Shown here piece by piece: positions 34,381 to 42,770 of a stretch of DNA of 64,000 nt (the first letter of the stretch is position 1; every line of letters begins with the position of its first letter). A model generated the notes under the pieces. The model saw only the letters and a program-made list of their open reading frames with translations. It did not search any database and was not told where the DNA came from. The translations under genes were made by a program, and so were the position numbers. This DNA is from Granulosicoccus sp964390335 (GTDB lineage Bacteria; Pseudomonadota; Gammaproteobacteria; Granulosicoccales; Granulosicoccaceae): contig CAYMHU010000010.1 in the NCBI GenBank assembly GCA_964390335.1, positions 44,424 to 108,423 of the forward strand. The letters run 5' to 3'.

Positions 34381-34398
34381 GCTCTACACGTGTAGAGC
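34381..34398. repeat. Perfect 18-base palindrome GCTCTACACGTGTAGAGC
   Basis: The sequence equals its own reverse complement. A related copy, GCTCTACACGCGTAGAC, lies 329 bases further (34710-34726). It may be a regulator site or a remnant of a mobile element end; neither is shown. Confidence 0.7.
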
Positions 34399-34709
34399 AG
34401 TATAAATTCTAAAGCCTTTCAAAGCCTGTCGAAAAATAAAAATGAACACATGATTGGGATATAATTATAATTCTTATGAGGTGTCTACTTCTCAAGGGTA
34501 TCCCGTTGAGATAACAGTCTCCTTAATCGGAAAACCGAGTAAATATTATTAAATAGATTACAGATTAAAAGTTAGTGAGTATCCGCGCAGCTCATGCTTA
34601 GTCCTTCATTAACGCTTCGCAAATTGTAACAAAACAATGTCGACATGCGATTTTTTAATAAAAGCTGATACTGAGAAATTGTATTGTGAGAGGGCAGTTT
34701 TTGGCGTGT

Positions 34710-34726
34710 GCTCTACACGCGTAGAC
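34710..34726. repeat. Degenerate second copy of the GCTCTACACG palindrome
   Basis: GCTCTACACGCGTAGAC shares the first ten bases and the GTAGA core with the palindrome at 34381. The right arm has diverged. Confidence 0.5.
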
Positions 34727-34774
34727 GCAAATTATCGCTGTGGGATAGCTGTCTGAGAAAAAGCAAGCGTCGAC

Positions 34775-34790
34775 CTAGACTAACGTCTAG
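34775..34790. repeat. Inverted repeat CTAGAC-TAAC-GTCTAG
   Basis: Perfect 6-base arms with a 4-base loop, 26 bases after the end of the last antiporter gene (that gene reads on the minus strand and ends at 34817). It could aid termination of the operon, but no T run follows on the minus strand. Confidence 0.4.
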
Positions 34791-34816
34791 TTCAAATTTG
34801 CCATCAATGTGACTTG

Positions 34817-36505
34817 CTAAATAAGATTAAACACCAACAGTATGACCATGATCACCATGACGATGTACACCATACTGTTAACACCCCAGTTTACCGACAT
34901 GATGCCACCTGGTCTTGCAGCAATCGACGCCCGTTTAGCAACGGCCTTGGCCATACCGACGATACCTGCTTGACCACTGTTTACCGTATTGGCCACACCA
35001 GCAGCCACGATAGGCAACACCGAAGGTACAAATTTTCGATAGGTGACGTCTGCATCCAGATTAACACCGCGTACTTCTGGTGGGTGTAAGCCGCGTTTCA
35101 TTAAGAATACAAACGCGAGTAGCGCAAAACACAGTAATTGCATTTGCGTCAGGATATGCCCGAAGCCATAGGGGTGATATTCAACATCGTATGGCAATAA
35201 CGCGTATAAGGTTCCGGGGAATACTCCGATGAATACGCAAAGGAACGCTGTTATGATCATGGCTATGCGCATGTGCAATGGCGCTTCGGCTGGTCGCTTG
35301 CCGCTATCGTGTGCAAAGAACGTAAAATACGGAATTTTTATTCCTGAGTGACTCAATACACCCGCTGACGCAACAACCAACGCAAACCACACCAAATAGT
35401 ATTCGTTTTTAGATGCGGCATCGAGTATCAAGGACTTTGATACAAAGCCACTGAATAATGGGAACGCGGAAATCGATGCAGCTCCTATCAAGCAACACAC
35501 CATGGTTACAGGCATCGATTTATACAAGCCGCCAAGCTCTGATGCTTTGGATGTGCCAGTTCTATAAAGCACAGCGCCAACACTCATAAACAATAATGCT
35601 TTATACAAAATGTGGCAAAACGCATGTGCAGCTGTGCCGTTTAACGCCATCTCGGTACCAATACCAACCCCGACCACCATAAATCCTAATTGGTTATTCA
35701 GACTGTACGCGAGTACACGTCGTAAGTCGTTTTCGATTTCTGCAAAAAATATGGGGAACAGCGTCATGATGGCACCGATATAAATCAAAATTTCGGTACC
35801 GGCATACCCACGCGCCAAGGTGTAAACAGCCATTTTGGTTGTAAAGGCCGACAGTACAACCGTACCGGTAACCGTGGCTGCAGGATACGAATCCTGTAAC
35901 CAGTTGTGCATAAGTGGAAACGCACACTTAATACCGAACGATAGAAAAATCAGCCAAGTGCCTAAACTAACTAAGCCAAGATGATCAAACGCAATTGACC
36001 CGGTATCGTTGTAATGAATCAGTAAACCGGCCAGTAGTAAAACACCAGATAACACTTGAATAATGAGATAGCGCATACCGGTTGAGTAGGCAGCCGGGGT
36101 GCGTCTTGCCCAGATTAAAAATACGGACGCAATCGCAGTCCCTTCCCAATATAGAAACAGCGTAATTAGATCACCCGCAAACACGCCGCCTATGGCCGAG
36201 CCCGCATACAGCAAAGTGGCAATTTGCTGAATAATATCGCGTACGTGCCAGGCGTAAATACCAGATAACAACGCGGCTATCGAGAATATGATGCCGAACA
36301 TGGTGGACAACTTATCCACGCGCATAAAGGTCAGCTCAAACCCGATCATTTCAATAATGACGTGCGAGCCTGTTGAATAGCTGAGCAGCGACATTAAACC
36401 CAATACAGGTACAGCTAATAACACAACTGCGCGCGCTTTATTACCCAAAAACGGCAAGAATGCCGCGGCAAAAAAGTACAGAAATGGTGGTGCTAATAAA
36501 TTCAT
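34817..36505 (-). CDS. Mrp-type antiporter large subunit (NuoL/M-like), third copy in the operon
   Basis: A 562-residue protein with about 14 transmembrane helices of the proton-conducting NuoL/NuoM/MrpD family. The conserved Glu (FLYWEGTAIAS), the first Lys (SFGIKCAFPLMHNWLQDSYP) and the second Lys (TTKMAVYTLARGY) of the ion path are all present. It is the last gene of the operon and overlaps the 127-residue protein gene by 4 bases. Which of the three large subunits takes the role of MrpA's N-terminal part is not clear. Confidence 0.85.
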   Translation of the reverse strand: MNLLAPPFLYFFAAAFLPFLGNKARAVVLLAVPVLGLMSLLSYSTGSHVIIEMIGFELTFMRVDKLSTMFGIIFSIAALLSGIYAWHVRDIIQQIATLLYAGSAIGGVFAGDLITLFLYWEGTAIASVFLIWARRTPAAYSTGMRYLIIQVLSGVLLLAGLLIHYNDTGSIAFDHLGLVSLGTWLIFLSFGIKCAFPLMHNWLQDSYPAATVTGTVVLSAFTTKMAVYTLARGYAGTEILIYIGAIMTLFPIFFAEIENDLRRVLAYSLNNQLGFMVVGVGIGTEMALNGTAAHAFCHILYKALLFMSVGAVLYRTGTSKASELGGLYKSMPVTMVCCLIGAASISAFPLFSGFVSKSLILDAASKNEYYLVWFALVVASAGVLSHSGIKIPYFTFFAHDSGKRPAEAPLHMRIAMIITAFLCVFIGVFPGTLYALLPYDVEYHPYGFGHILTQMQLLCFALLAFVFLMKRGLHPPEVRGVNLDADVTYRKFVPSVLPIVAAGVANTVNSGQAGIVGMAKAVAKRASIAARPGGIMSVNWGVNSMVYIVMVIMVILLVFNLI

Positions 36506-36885
36506 TTGGCATCATCCTGATCTGTAACATTGTTCCAGCTAACTTTATGCGTACCTTCTTCTGGGTACTCTTCAGCATCAACACTGTGCGGTGCGTAATA
36601 GTCTTCGCTACGCAAAATGAGTTTTCGCAATTGACTGGCACCCAACACGATTAACGCAAATGCAACAAAGCCGACTACGGCGTAATAGCCTGGCAGAGAC
36701 TCTCCTGGCGCGTATTGATGCCGGTGCACGAATAAATCCAGCACCACCAACACAACACAAAGTACTTTGAGACCCAAAATAAGACGTTCAACCGCTTCGG
36801 GAGAGTCGGCCCATAAAAAACGTTTGGCCAAAGGCGTAAGCTTTGGATGGTCGTGGTCAGCGTTTGTCGGATGTTTATCACTCAT
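36502..36885 (-). CDS. Small membrane protein of the antiporter operon, unknown
   Basis: A 127-residue protein with two predicted membrane helices (about LILGLKVLCVVLVVLDLFV and AVVGFVAFALIVLGA), a His/Asp-rich N-terminus and an acidic C-terminal tail. I do not recognise the family. The start is taken at the ATG at 36885 (MSDKHPTNADHD), 2 bases after the stop of the preceding gene; the longer ORF from 37008 would lie inside that gene. Tight packing between two large subunits suggests it belongs to the complex. Confidence 0.8.
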   Translation of the reverse strand: MSDKHPTNADHDHPKLTPLAKRFLWADSPEAVERLILGLKVLCVVLVVLDLFVHRHQYAPGESLPGYYAVVGFVAFALIVLGASQLRKLILRSEDYYAPHSVDAEEYPEEGTHKVSWNNVTDQDDAK

Positions 36886-36887
36886 AA

Positions 36888-38342
36888 TCAACGCCACTGA
36901 ATTAAGCCAAGTAAATCTATTAAGGGTTGCGGGAATAAAAACAACAACACGCAAGTTGTTGCTGTCACTGTAATTGCCCACAGCGATGGAAACGGCGCTT
37001 CCTGCCAACCGCCTTCAATCGGTTTTTCCGGCGCTTTGAAAAACGCACGCAACGGAATATCTAATAAGTACCCGATGTTGAGCAGTGTGCTGAGCATCAG
37101 CACACCAACCCAAATAGCATTGCCTGCATCGAGCGAACCGCCGGCTATTAGTAACTTACTCCACATGCCTGGTCCGGGGGGAATGCCAATAATTCCCAGG
37201 GCGCCAATAAAGAAGGCAATCATGGTGATGGGCATTTGCCGCCCAATGCCATTGAGTTGTGAAATTTGTTTCTTGTGCAGCGCAACCATGATGGCGCCAG
37301 CACAGAAGAATAAGGTTATCTTGCTAAACGCATGCATCACGATGTGTAAGGCACCACCGGTAACCGACATAGTCGACGCCAGAAGCGCAGCTAATACGAT
37401 GTACGACAGAGAGCTAATGGTCGAGTATGCCAGTCGCGCTTTTAAATTGTCTTTGGTAAACGCAATAATGGAACTGGCTATAACCGTAAATGCCACGATT
37501 GGTAGCAACCAGGATGCAGCGCCCGAAGCCGACACCATATCGATACCAAAGGTGTAAGTAATAATTTTTAATATGGTAAACACACCGGTTTTTACTACTG
37601 CCACCGCGTGCAGCAGAGCACTAACAGGGGTTGGTGCCACCATGGCAGCCGGCAGCCAGCGGTGCATTGGCATGACAGCAGCCTTACCTACACCAAAAAC
37701 TATCAAGCCCAACATGACGGCAATAGCGCCATGACTTAGACCAGCGTCAGATAAAACCCCGCCTGGTCTGAAGTCCAATGTGCCCGCAACGGTTGCAATC
37801 CAGATAACAGCGGGTAAAAACAGCCCGATGGAACCACACATCAGCAGTAATAAATACAGCCGCCCTGCTTTTTTAGATTCATCATTGCCCGCATGAGTGA
37901 CCAACGGAAACGTTGAAATGGTTATGGCTTCATAGGCCACGAATAGCGTTAACAAATTATCGGCGTAGGCTGCAGCCATAACACCCGCAATGGCCAACGC
38001 AAAACAGCAATAAAACCGAGTTTGATTCTGTTCGTTATGGCCACGCATATAGCCAACGCTATACACAGTGGTGACTACCCAAAGAAAGCTTGCCAGCAAC
38101 CCGAACATAACACCCATGGGTTCGGCACTGAGTCTTAAGGAATAATCTGCTAAGAGGTGAAGTTCCCCACTCTCAACTATTTCTCCCGACTTAACCGCGG
38201 AATATATACGATCGTTAATAGCAAGCAGCCATAAGCCAGCGATTACAATGGCGCCTTCACGCAAGTTACGGCGGCGTTCACCGAACAGGAGAATGAACGG
38301 TATGACCAGCAGCGGAGGGACTAAAGTCCATAACGGATTCAT
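36888..38342 (-). CDS. Mrp-type antiporter large subunit (NuoN/MrpD-like), second copy
   Basis: A 484-residue multi-helix protein of the NuoL/M/N family. The ion-path Glu is in LFVAYEAITISTFPL, and Lys residues are in FGVGKAAVMPMHRWLPAAM and VAVVKTGVFTI. It overlaps the upstream MrpD-like gene by 4 bases. In Mrp complexes such subunits carry cation/proton exchange; a second MrpD-like copy is not part of the classical seven-gene set. Confidence 0.88.
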   Translation of the reverse strand: MNPLWTLVPPLLVIPFILLFGERRRNLREGAIVIAGLWLLAINDRIYSAVKSGEIVESGELHLLADYSLRLSAEPMGVMFGLLASFLWVVTTVYSVGYMRGHNEQNQTRFYCCFALAIAGVMAAAYADNLLTLFVAYEAITISTFPLVTHAGNDESKKAGRLYLLLLMCGSIGLFLPAVIWIATVAGTLDFRPGGVLSDAGLSHGAIAVMLGLIVFGVGKAAVMPMHRWLPAAMVAPTPVSALLHAVAVVKTGVFTILKIITYTFGIDMVSASGAASWLLPIVAFTVIASSIIAFTKDNLKARLAYSTISSLSYIVLAALLASTMSVTGGALHIVMHAFSKITLFFCAGAIMVALHKKQISQLNGIGRQMPITMIAFFIGALGIIGIPPGPGMWSKLLIAGGSLDAGNAIWVGVLMLSTLLNIGYLLDIPLRAFFKAPEKPIEGGWQEAPFPSLWAITVTATTCVLLFLFPQPLIDLLGLIQWR

Positions 38343-39829
38343 TGATAGCCACCCAATAATGAACTAGCAGCTTCACTTGCCACCGACAACGTTGTGCTTC
38401 CTGACAGGCCAAACCAGATACTCACGCCAATGAGTACATACAACGGAATCAGCATACTCAGAGGTGCTTCCTTTGCACCGACTGTAGCCGGTTCGTCGGT
38501 ACGGGATTTTCTGAACAACATGATTTCGGCAACACGGCCAATATAGGCAATAGCGAACAAGGAGCTGATTAATACCAAGCCCCCGACTGGCCACCAACCA
38601 CGTTCTATAGACGCACTGATAAGCGAAAATTTGCTAACAAATCCAACCGTCAGCGGAACCCCAATTAATCCAAATCCGGACAAGATAAATGCAGTAACGG
38701 TGATGGGCATTTTTCGGAACAGATTGTCAAAACTGTTGCTGTGCGCATGACCTATCTGGTACATGATGCAACCTACCGATAAAAACAGCGTTGTTTTTAT
38801 GATGCCATGGTTAATCATGTGCACGATACCCGCTGTAAGCCCGGCTTGGGATGCTAAGCTGAAAGCCGCAATAATGTAAGCAATTTGCGCCACACTGGAA
38901 TACGCCAACATTCGGCGTAAGTCGTTTTGGAATATGGCCACAAAGGACATCACGATAAAGCCCGCCACGGCAGCCGGCAGCAACACCACATTGAGTAACA
39001 TGCTGCCAAAACTGTATTCTGGGCCAAAAATACTAAAAAAGAATCGCAATAAAACATATAGCGACACTTTGGTAGCAGTGCCTGCTAAAAATGCAGTAAC
39101 GGCAATAGGTGCATGCTGGTAAGCGTTGGCTAACCAGCCATGCAATGGAAATACTGCGGACTTAATCATTAGTCCGATCGTTAAAAACGTAAACGCAACC
39201 AGAATAGCGCGCTCCGATTCTGCATTCGGGATGCGCACCGCCAAATCAACCATATTCAGCGTACCGGTGGCCGCATATAAAAATCCAATGCCAATCAAAA
39301 TAAATGAGGCACCAATACTGCCCATTATTAAGTACCGAAAACTGGCGGTTAATGCACGACGATCATCGCCAAAGGCAATCAGCATGTACATAGACAGTGA
39401 CGAGATTTCCAGGAACACGAACACGTTGAATGCATCACCGGTAATGCTGATACCCAAAAGCCCTGTTAAGCAAAGTAACCATGCGGCATAAAACAAGTAG
39501 TGCTTACCACCCATTACTGACTTTTTAACGCTTTCATACGCAAACAACAGCACTACGCAACTAATAAACGACACCAGCAGTAACATCGATGCATTCATCA
39601 TGTCGACGTAGTACTCAATGCCGGTTGGTGCAGCCCAGCCACCTATGGCATATCTAATAACACCTTCATCCCGAACTTGATTAAACAAAAACCACGACAC
39701 AATGACGGTCAGCAAATTGGCCACAAACGCCACAGCCCAAACGGCGCGCGAGCGACGCACAAGCACACACAACGGTGCCGCAAACATCGGAATGACGATT
39801 TGTAATGCAGGTAGCTGATCGGTAATCAC
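38339..39829 (-). CDS. mrpD: Mrp-type antiporter subunit D (NuoM/N-like)
   Basis: A 496-residue protein with the best MrpD resemblance of the three: Glu in FVFLEISSLSMY, Lys in MIKSAVFPLHGWLANAYQHA and Lys in GTATKVSLYVLL. It comes directly after the MrpC-like gene with a 4-base overlap, the usual C-D order. It is the probable core exchanger subunit. Confidence 0.88.
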   Translation of the reverse strand: MITDQLPALQIVIPMFAAPLCVLVRRSRAVWAVAFVANLLTVIVSWFLFNQVRDEGVIRYAIGGWAAPTGIEYYVDMMNASMLLLVSFISCVVLLFAYESVKKSVMGGKHYLFYAAWLLCLTGLLGISITGDAFNVFVFLEISSLSMYMLIAFGDDRRALTASFRYLIMGSIGASFILIGIGFLYAATGTLNMVDLAVRIPNAESERAILVAFTFLTIGLMIKSAVFPLHGWLANAYQHAPIAVTAFLAGTATKVSLYVLLRFFFSIFGPEYSFGSMLLNVVLLPAAVAGFIVMSFVAIFQNDLRRMLAYSSVAQIAYIIAAFSLASQAGLTAGIVHMINHGIIKTTLFLSVGCIMYQIGHAHSNSFDNLFRKMPITVTAFILSGFGLIGVPLTVGFVSKFSLISASIERGWWPVGGLVLISSLFAIAYIGRVAEIMLFRKSRTDEPATVGAKEAPLSMLIPLYVLIGVSIWFGLSGSTTLSVASEAASSLLGGYQ

Positions 39830-40188
39830 GATTCACGCTCCGCATTCTCAATGGCTTTTATTTCGTCTTCTTCTATGGTGTCGTATTCTTCATAAATACG
39901 CACAATTAAGGCAAGCGCAACTGCCGTAATGGCAACACCGACTACAATCGCGGTGAGTATTAGAACGTGTGGTAATGGATTAGAGTATTCCTCGATGCGA
40001 TAGTCCAGGATGGGTGCGGAACCACCCTTCACTTTACCCATGGTGATGTACATATAGAAAATACTGGTTTGAAACACCCCTAAACCAATAATCTTTTTAA
40101 TCAGGTTGTAGCGAGCAATCATAATGTAAAGCCCGGCCATCATTAAAATGATAACAACCCAGTAGTTATAAAGACCCAGTATTTGCAT
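39826..40188 (-). CDS. mrpC: Mrp-type antiporter subunit C (NuoK-like)
   Basis: A 120-residue protein with three transmembrane helices of the MrpC/NuoK family. The segment PLPHVLILTAIVVGVAITAV is characteristic. It overlaps the MrpB-like gene stop by one base and the mrpD start by 4. Length is normal. Confidence 0.88.
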   Translation of the reverse strand: MQILGLYNYWVVIILMMAGLYIMIARYNLIKKIIGLGVFQTSIFYMYITMGKVKGGSAPILDYRIEEYSNPLPHVLILTAIVVGVAITAVALALIVRIYEEYDTIEEDEIKAIENAERES

Positions 40189-40616
40189 TAGCGCTTACTC
40201 GCAAAACTGTAGAACAAACTGATCATGACAGCGGTTACGGTTATACCAACACCTAATTCAACAAGCAGTATTCCCCAGTGTTGGCCATGTAAGGGATCGT
40301 GAGCAAGATAGTCATAGTCCAGTAAATTACCCCCTAGCAACATGCTTGCAATGCCAGTCCCCAGATAAAGCAACACGCCAAGCGACATTAAAATTCGCAG
40401 CAGCGATGGCGTTATAACCTGACGTGTTCTTTGCAATCCAAAAATTAAGCCATGCAAGATAAACGCTGACGCAAATATAACCCCAGCCTGAAAACCGCCG
40501 CCGGGACCGTAATCGCCATGGAACTGCACATACAAGGCAAATAACAATACAAATGGAATGATTAGTTTGGTAACAACTTGTAAAACACGGTGCCGCTGCC
40601 GGTAATACAACTTCAT
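40188..40616 (-). CDS. mrpB: Mrp-type antiporter subunit B
   Basis: A 142-residue membrane protein with the MnhB pattern: FVLLFALYVQFHGDYGPGGGFQAGVIFASAF, including the GPGGGFQ loop, and VELGVGITVTAVMISLF. It overlaps the upstream gene by 4 bases. Confidence 0.9.
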   Translation of the reverse strand: MKLYYRQRHRVLQVVTKLIIPFVLLFALYVQFHGDYGPGGGFQAGVIFASAFILHGLIFGLQRTRQVITPSLLRILMSLGVLLYLGTGIASMLLGGNLLDYDYLAHDPLHGQHWGILLVELGVGITVTAVMISLFYSFASKR

Positions 40617-41221
40617 GACAAACGCTCCGGGTTATCTGATGCTGACGCTGGCACGTCACCCGGTGCATCTTCCGATACTTCTTCCTCGGGTCTGCGTCGC
40701 ACTAAACCTAACAAACTGAGCACAGCAATACCCGCAGCGAACACAACCACAGTTTCCCCTAAAGTGTCGTAACCTCTATAACTTGCTAACACAGATGTCA
40801 CGATATTTGGCATACCGGTTTCACCTTTGGATTTGTGAATATAGTGTTGTGCGAGTTCCGGATGAGTTTGCGCAGGCGACTGTGGATCGCCGTAATGAGG
40901 CATATCCAGAGTGCCGTAAATTAACAAGGCTCCTGTGATGACCACAAACAACAGCGCCATCGGAGAATAATTGGGTCTTGGTTTTTGTTCGTGCTTGGTA
41001 AACGACAGCGCACCCAAAAACAAAATGGTTGATATGCCACAACCCACCGCCGCTTCGGTAAACGCGACATCAACAGCATCCATCACAACAAAAATACCAG
41101 CGGCAACGAGGCTGTACATGCCCAGTAAAATGACAGCAGCCAGTAGATCGCGCAACACAATAATGCCAATGGTAATGGCAACCAAAAAAGCTAATAAAAC
41201 AACAATGATCAATTGTTCCAT
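40613..41221 (-). CDS. MbhD/MbhE-like fused subunit (DUF4040 type)
   Basis: A 202-residue membrane protein. The N-terminal 85 residues match DUF4040/MbhD (VDVAFTEAAVGCGISTILF); after a polar linker the C-terminal part (ILASYRGYDTLGET-like: SYRGYDTLGETVVVFAAGIA) matches the MbhE-like region. In classical Mrp these two parts form the C-terminal end of MrpA. Here they are a separate gene, as in archaeal membrane-bound hydrogenase modules. Confidence 0.85.
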   Translation of the reverse strand: MEQLIIVVLLAFLVAITIGIIVLRDLLAAVILLGMYSLVAAGIFVVMDAVDVAFTEAAVGCGISTILFLGALSFTKHEQKPRPNYSPMALLFVVITGALLIYGTLDMPHYGDPQSPAQTHPELAQHYIHKSKGETGMPNIVTSVLASYRGYDTLGETVVVFAAGIAVLSLLGLVRRRPEEEVSEDAPGDVPASASDNPERLS

Positions 41222-41258
41222 GTTACGAAGTCCGCTTTGTAGTTGGCATATTAACTAT

Positions 41259-41648
41259 TTAACTATCTGGCCGCTTTTTAGACTGAGCCAGTTTCTGTGC
41301 TGTTTCAGGAGAATCTAATATGGGATCGCCATTCTCGTCCGCCGGTACATGACCAGACAACAACGCCGTCTTTGCCAACGCGTGCGATGCAGTTGGCGCA
41401 GTGAACAGAGTAAAAAACAATATCAACACCACTTTAATAGCAGCGATTGGATTGTTAAATACAAATACGGCTTGCAGTGTTAAACCGCAAACAATGAAAA
41501 TCGCACCGCCGGTGTCTGTCACACTGGCTGCGTGCAGTCGGGTGTATAAATCGGGCATCCGAATCAAACCAACGGCACCAGCAACAATAAACACACAACC
41601 TATGCAAATAAATACCCACGATATTAATGCAATTAACCAATCGAACAT
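41259..41648 (-). CDS. mrpG: Mrp-type antiporter subunit G
   Basis: A 129-residue protein with three helices and the MnhG motif GAVGLIRMPDLYTRLHAAS. The C-terminal tail is polar. Overlaps mrpF by one base. Confidence 0.9.
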   Translation of the reverse strand: MFDWLIALISWVFICIGCVFIVAGAVGLIRMPDLYTRLHAASVTDTGGAIFIVCGLTLQAVFVFNNPIAAIKVVLILFFTLFTAPTASHALAKTALLSGHVPADENGDPILDSPETAQKLAQSKKRPDS

Positions 41649-41929
41649 TAGAAATCGTCCTCTTGGTAAGCGCCACTGCCTAAATCGTCGTATTCAAAAA
41701 ACTTCAATACGGCGACAGTGCCGATGTAATTTATAAGTGCATAGACCAACGCAATGTCCATAAAATCTGGTCGACCGGTCAGGAAGCCGTAACCCGCAAT
41801 TAGCAGCACCGTTTTTGTGCCAAACGAATTTATCGCAAGGATTCGATCGAAAATGGTTGGGCCTAACAGCGCTCTAATTAGAGTTAGCAGCATTGCAACA
41901 AGTAATGCCAGAATGATTACGGTGAACAT
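41648..41929 (-). CDS. mrpF: Mrp-type antiporter subunit F
   Basis: A 93-residue membrane protein with the MnhF motif LIRALLGPTIFDRILAINSF and three helices. It overlaps the mrpE stop by one base. Confidence 0.9.
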   Translation of the reverse strand: MFTVIILALLVAMLLTLIRALLGPTIFDRILAINSFGTKTVLLIAGYGFLTGRPDFMDIALVYALINYIGTVAVLKFFEYDDLGSGAYQEDDF

Positions 41930-42432
41930 TAGCTGGGCGGATCCATTAGAGGTTGTAAATGCGGTTCAACATCGCGTATGTGGTCGGCCATTTCTCCGCC
42001 TTCCAACTCGTGCAGACTGTCCTCGTGTAATGCATGCACCAATATTTCGTCGTCCAGTGTGAAATTTATAGCGGTTGTACCGGGTGTCAACGTAATGGAA
42101 TTTGCGTATATCGCACGCCCCATGTCAGTATCAGGAGTTGCTGCAACTCTGCGCAATGTGGGTTTAATATCCATTTCAGGCGCTAGCGTGCGCTTGGTTA
42201 CATCAAGATTGGATAAAAAAATTTGCCACGCCAACCAGCGCCAATAATTGAGAATATGCAGAAATCGAAAATAGATGGGTTGACCACGGTGCATCAACAC
42301 GCGCATTCGATGCGCCAGAAACACAACCAAGGCTACAGACAAAGCGCCCAATATAAGCAGTTGGGTTTTGTATATACCTGAGAGAAATAACCAAAGCACA
42401 ATCATGGTTATGACGAGACGGCTGGTTAGCAT
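41929..42432 (-). CDS. mrpE: Mrp-type antiporter subunit E
   Basis: A 167-residue protein with two N-terminal membrane helices and a cytoplasmic domain containing ANSITLTPGTTAINFTLDDE, the MnhE hallmark. It is the first gene of the operon. The spacing to the other genes shows the order E-F-G-(DE)-B-C-D-D2-X-D3, as in archaeal Mbh-type modules rather than the bacterial A-G order. A perfect GGTAATATTACC palindrome lies 76 bases upstream. Confidence 0.9.
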   Translation of the reverse strand: MLTSRLVITMIVLWLFLSGIYKTQLLILGALSVALVVFLAHRMRVLMHRGQPIYFRFLHILNYWRWLAWQIFLSNLDVTKRTLAPEMDIKPTLRRVAATPDTDMGRAIYANSITLTPGTTAINFTLDDEILVHALHEDSLHELEGGEMADHIRDVEPHLQPLMDPPS

Positions 42433-42770
42433 ATTTTTCTGGAAATTTAATTTGTGATAATCATTAGTGCCCTATCGGAAGGACCTTTAAAAATCTGAAG
42501 AAACGGCGGGTAATATTACCACGGAATGTCCGCACCTCTGCGGCAAGCACTTTCACGTGAGCCATCATGGGCGATTTTTTGGCGGTAATTCGAGCAATTG
42601 CCATAAAACCGCCCTTGGCGCGTTAAAATACAGTTAAGTATCGGCCAGCTAGCAATTCAAACACCAACGGCTCTGCTAAACTCGCGCGCTGTAATCACTT
42701 TATAAAACAGCCTTCGGGGCCTCGCCATCCCTGCCAAATTGCTGAACATCTATCGGAGAATCTCCAACCC
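42433..42770. other. Divergent intergenic region between mrpE and the first esterase
   Basis: 338 bases without a gene. A perfect 12-base palindrome GGTAATATTACC lies at 42509-42520. Promoters for both sides must be here, but I cannot assign -35/-10 boxes with confidence. Confidence 0.5.
42509..42520. promoter_or_regulatory. Palindrome GGTAATATTACC
   Basis: Perfect 12-base palindrome in the divergent region of the antiporter operon and the first SASA esterase. It has the same outer bases (GGTA/TACC) as the pair upstream of the CBM9 lipoprotein. Function inferred only. Confidence 0.4.

Larger units (their letters stand above)
34250..34816. other. Gene-free AT-rich region with several palindromes
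   Basis: No ORF here looks real. It holds a perfect 18-base palindrome (34381-34398), a degenerate copy of the same motif (34710-34726) and an inverted repeat CTAGAC-TAAC-GTCTAG (34775-34790). It also contains the promoter side of the GNAT gene. I see no tRNA or clear small RNA. Confidence 0.6.

Noticed and set aside
34250..34816. Possible insertion sequence ends
   Set aside because: Palindromes are present but there is no transposase, no matching terminal repeats around a gene, and no target duplication visible.
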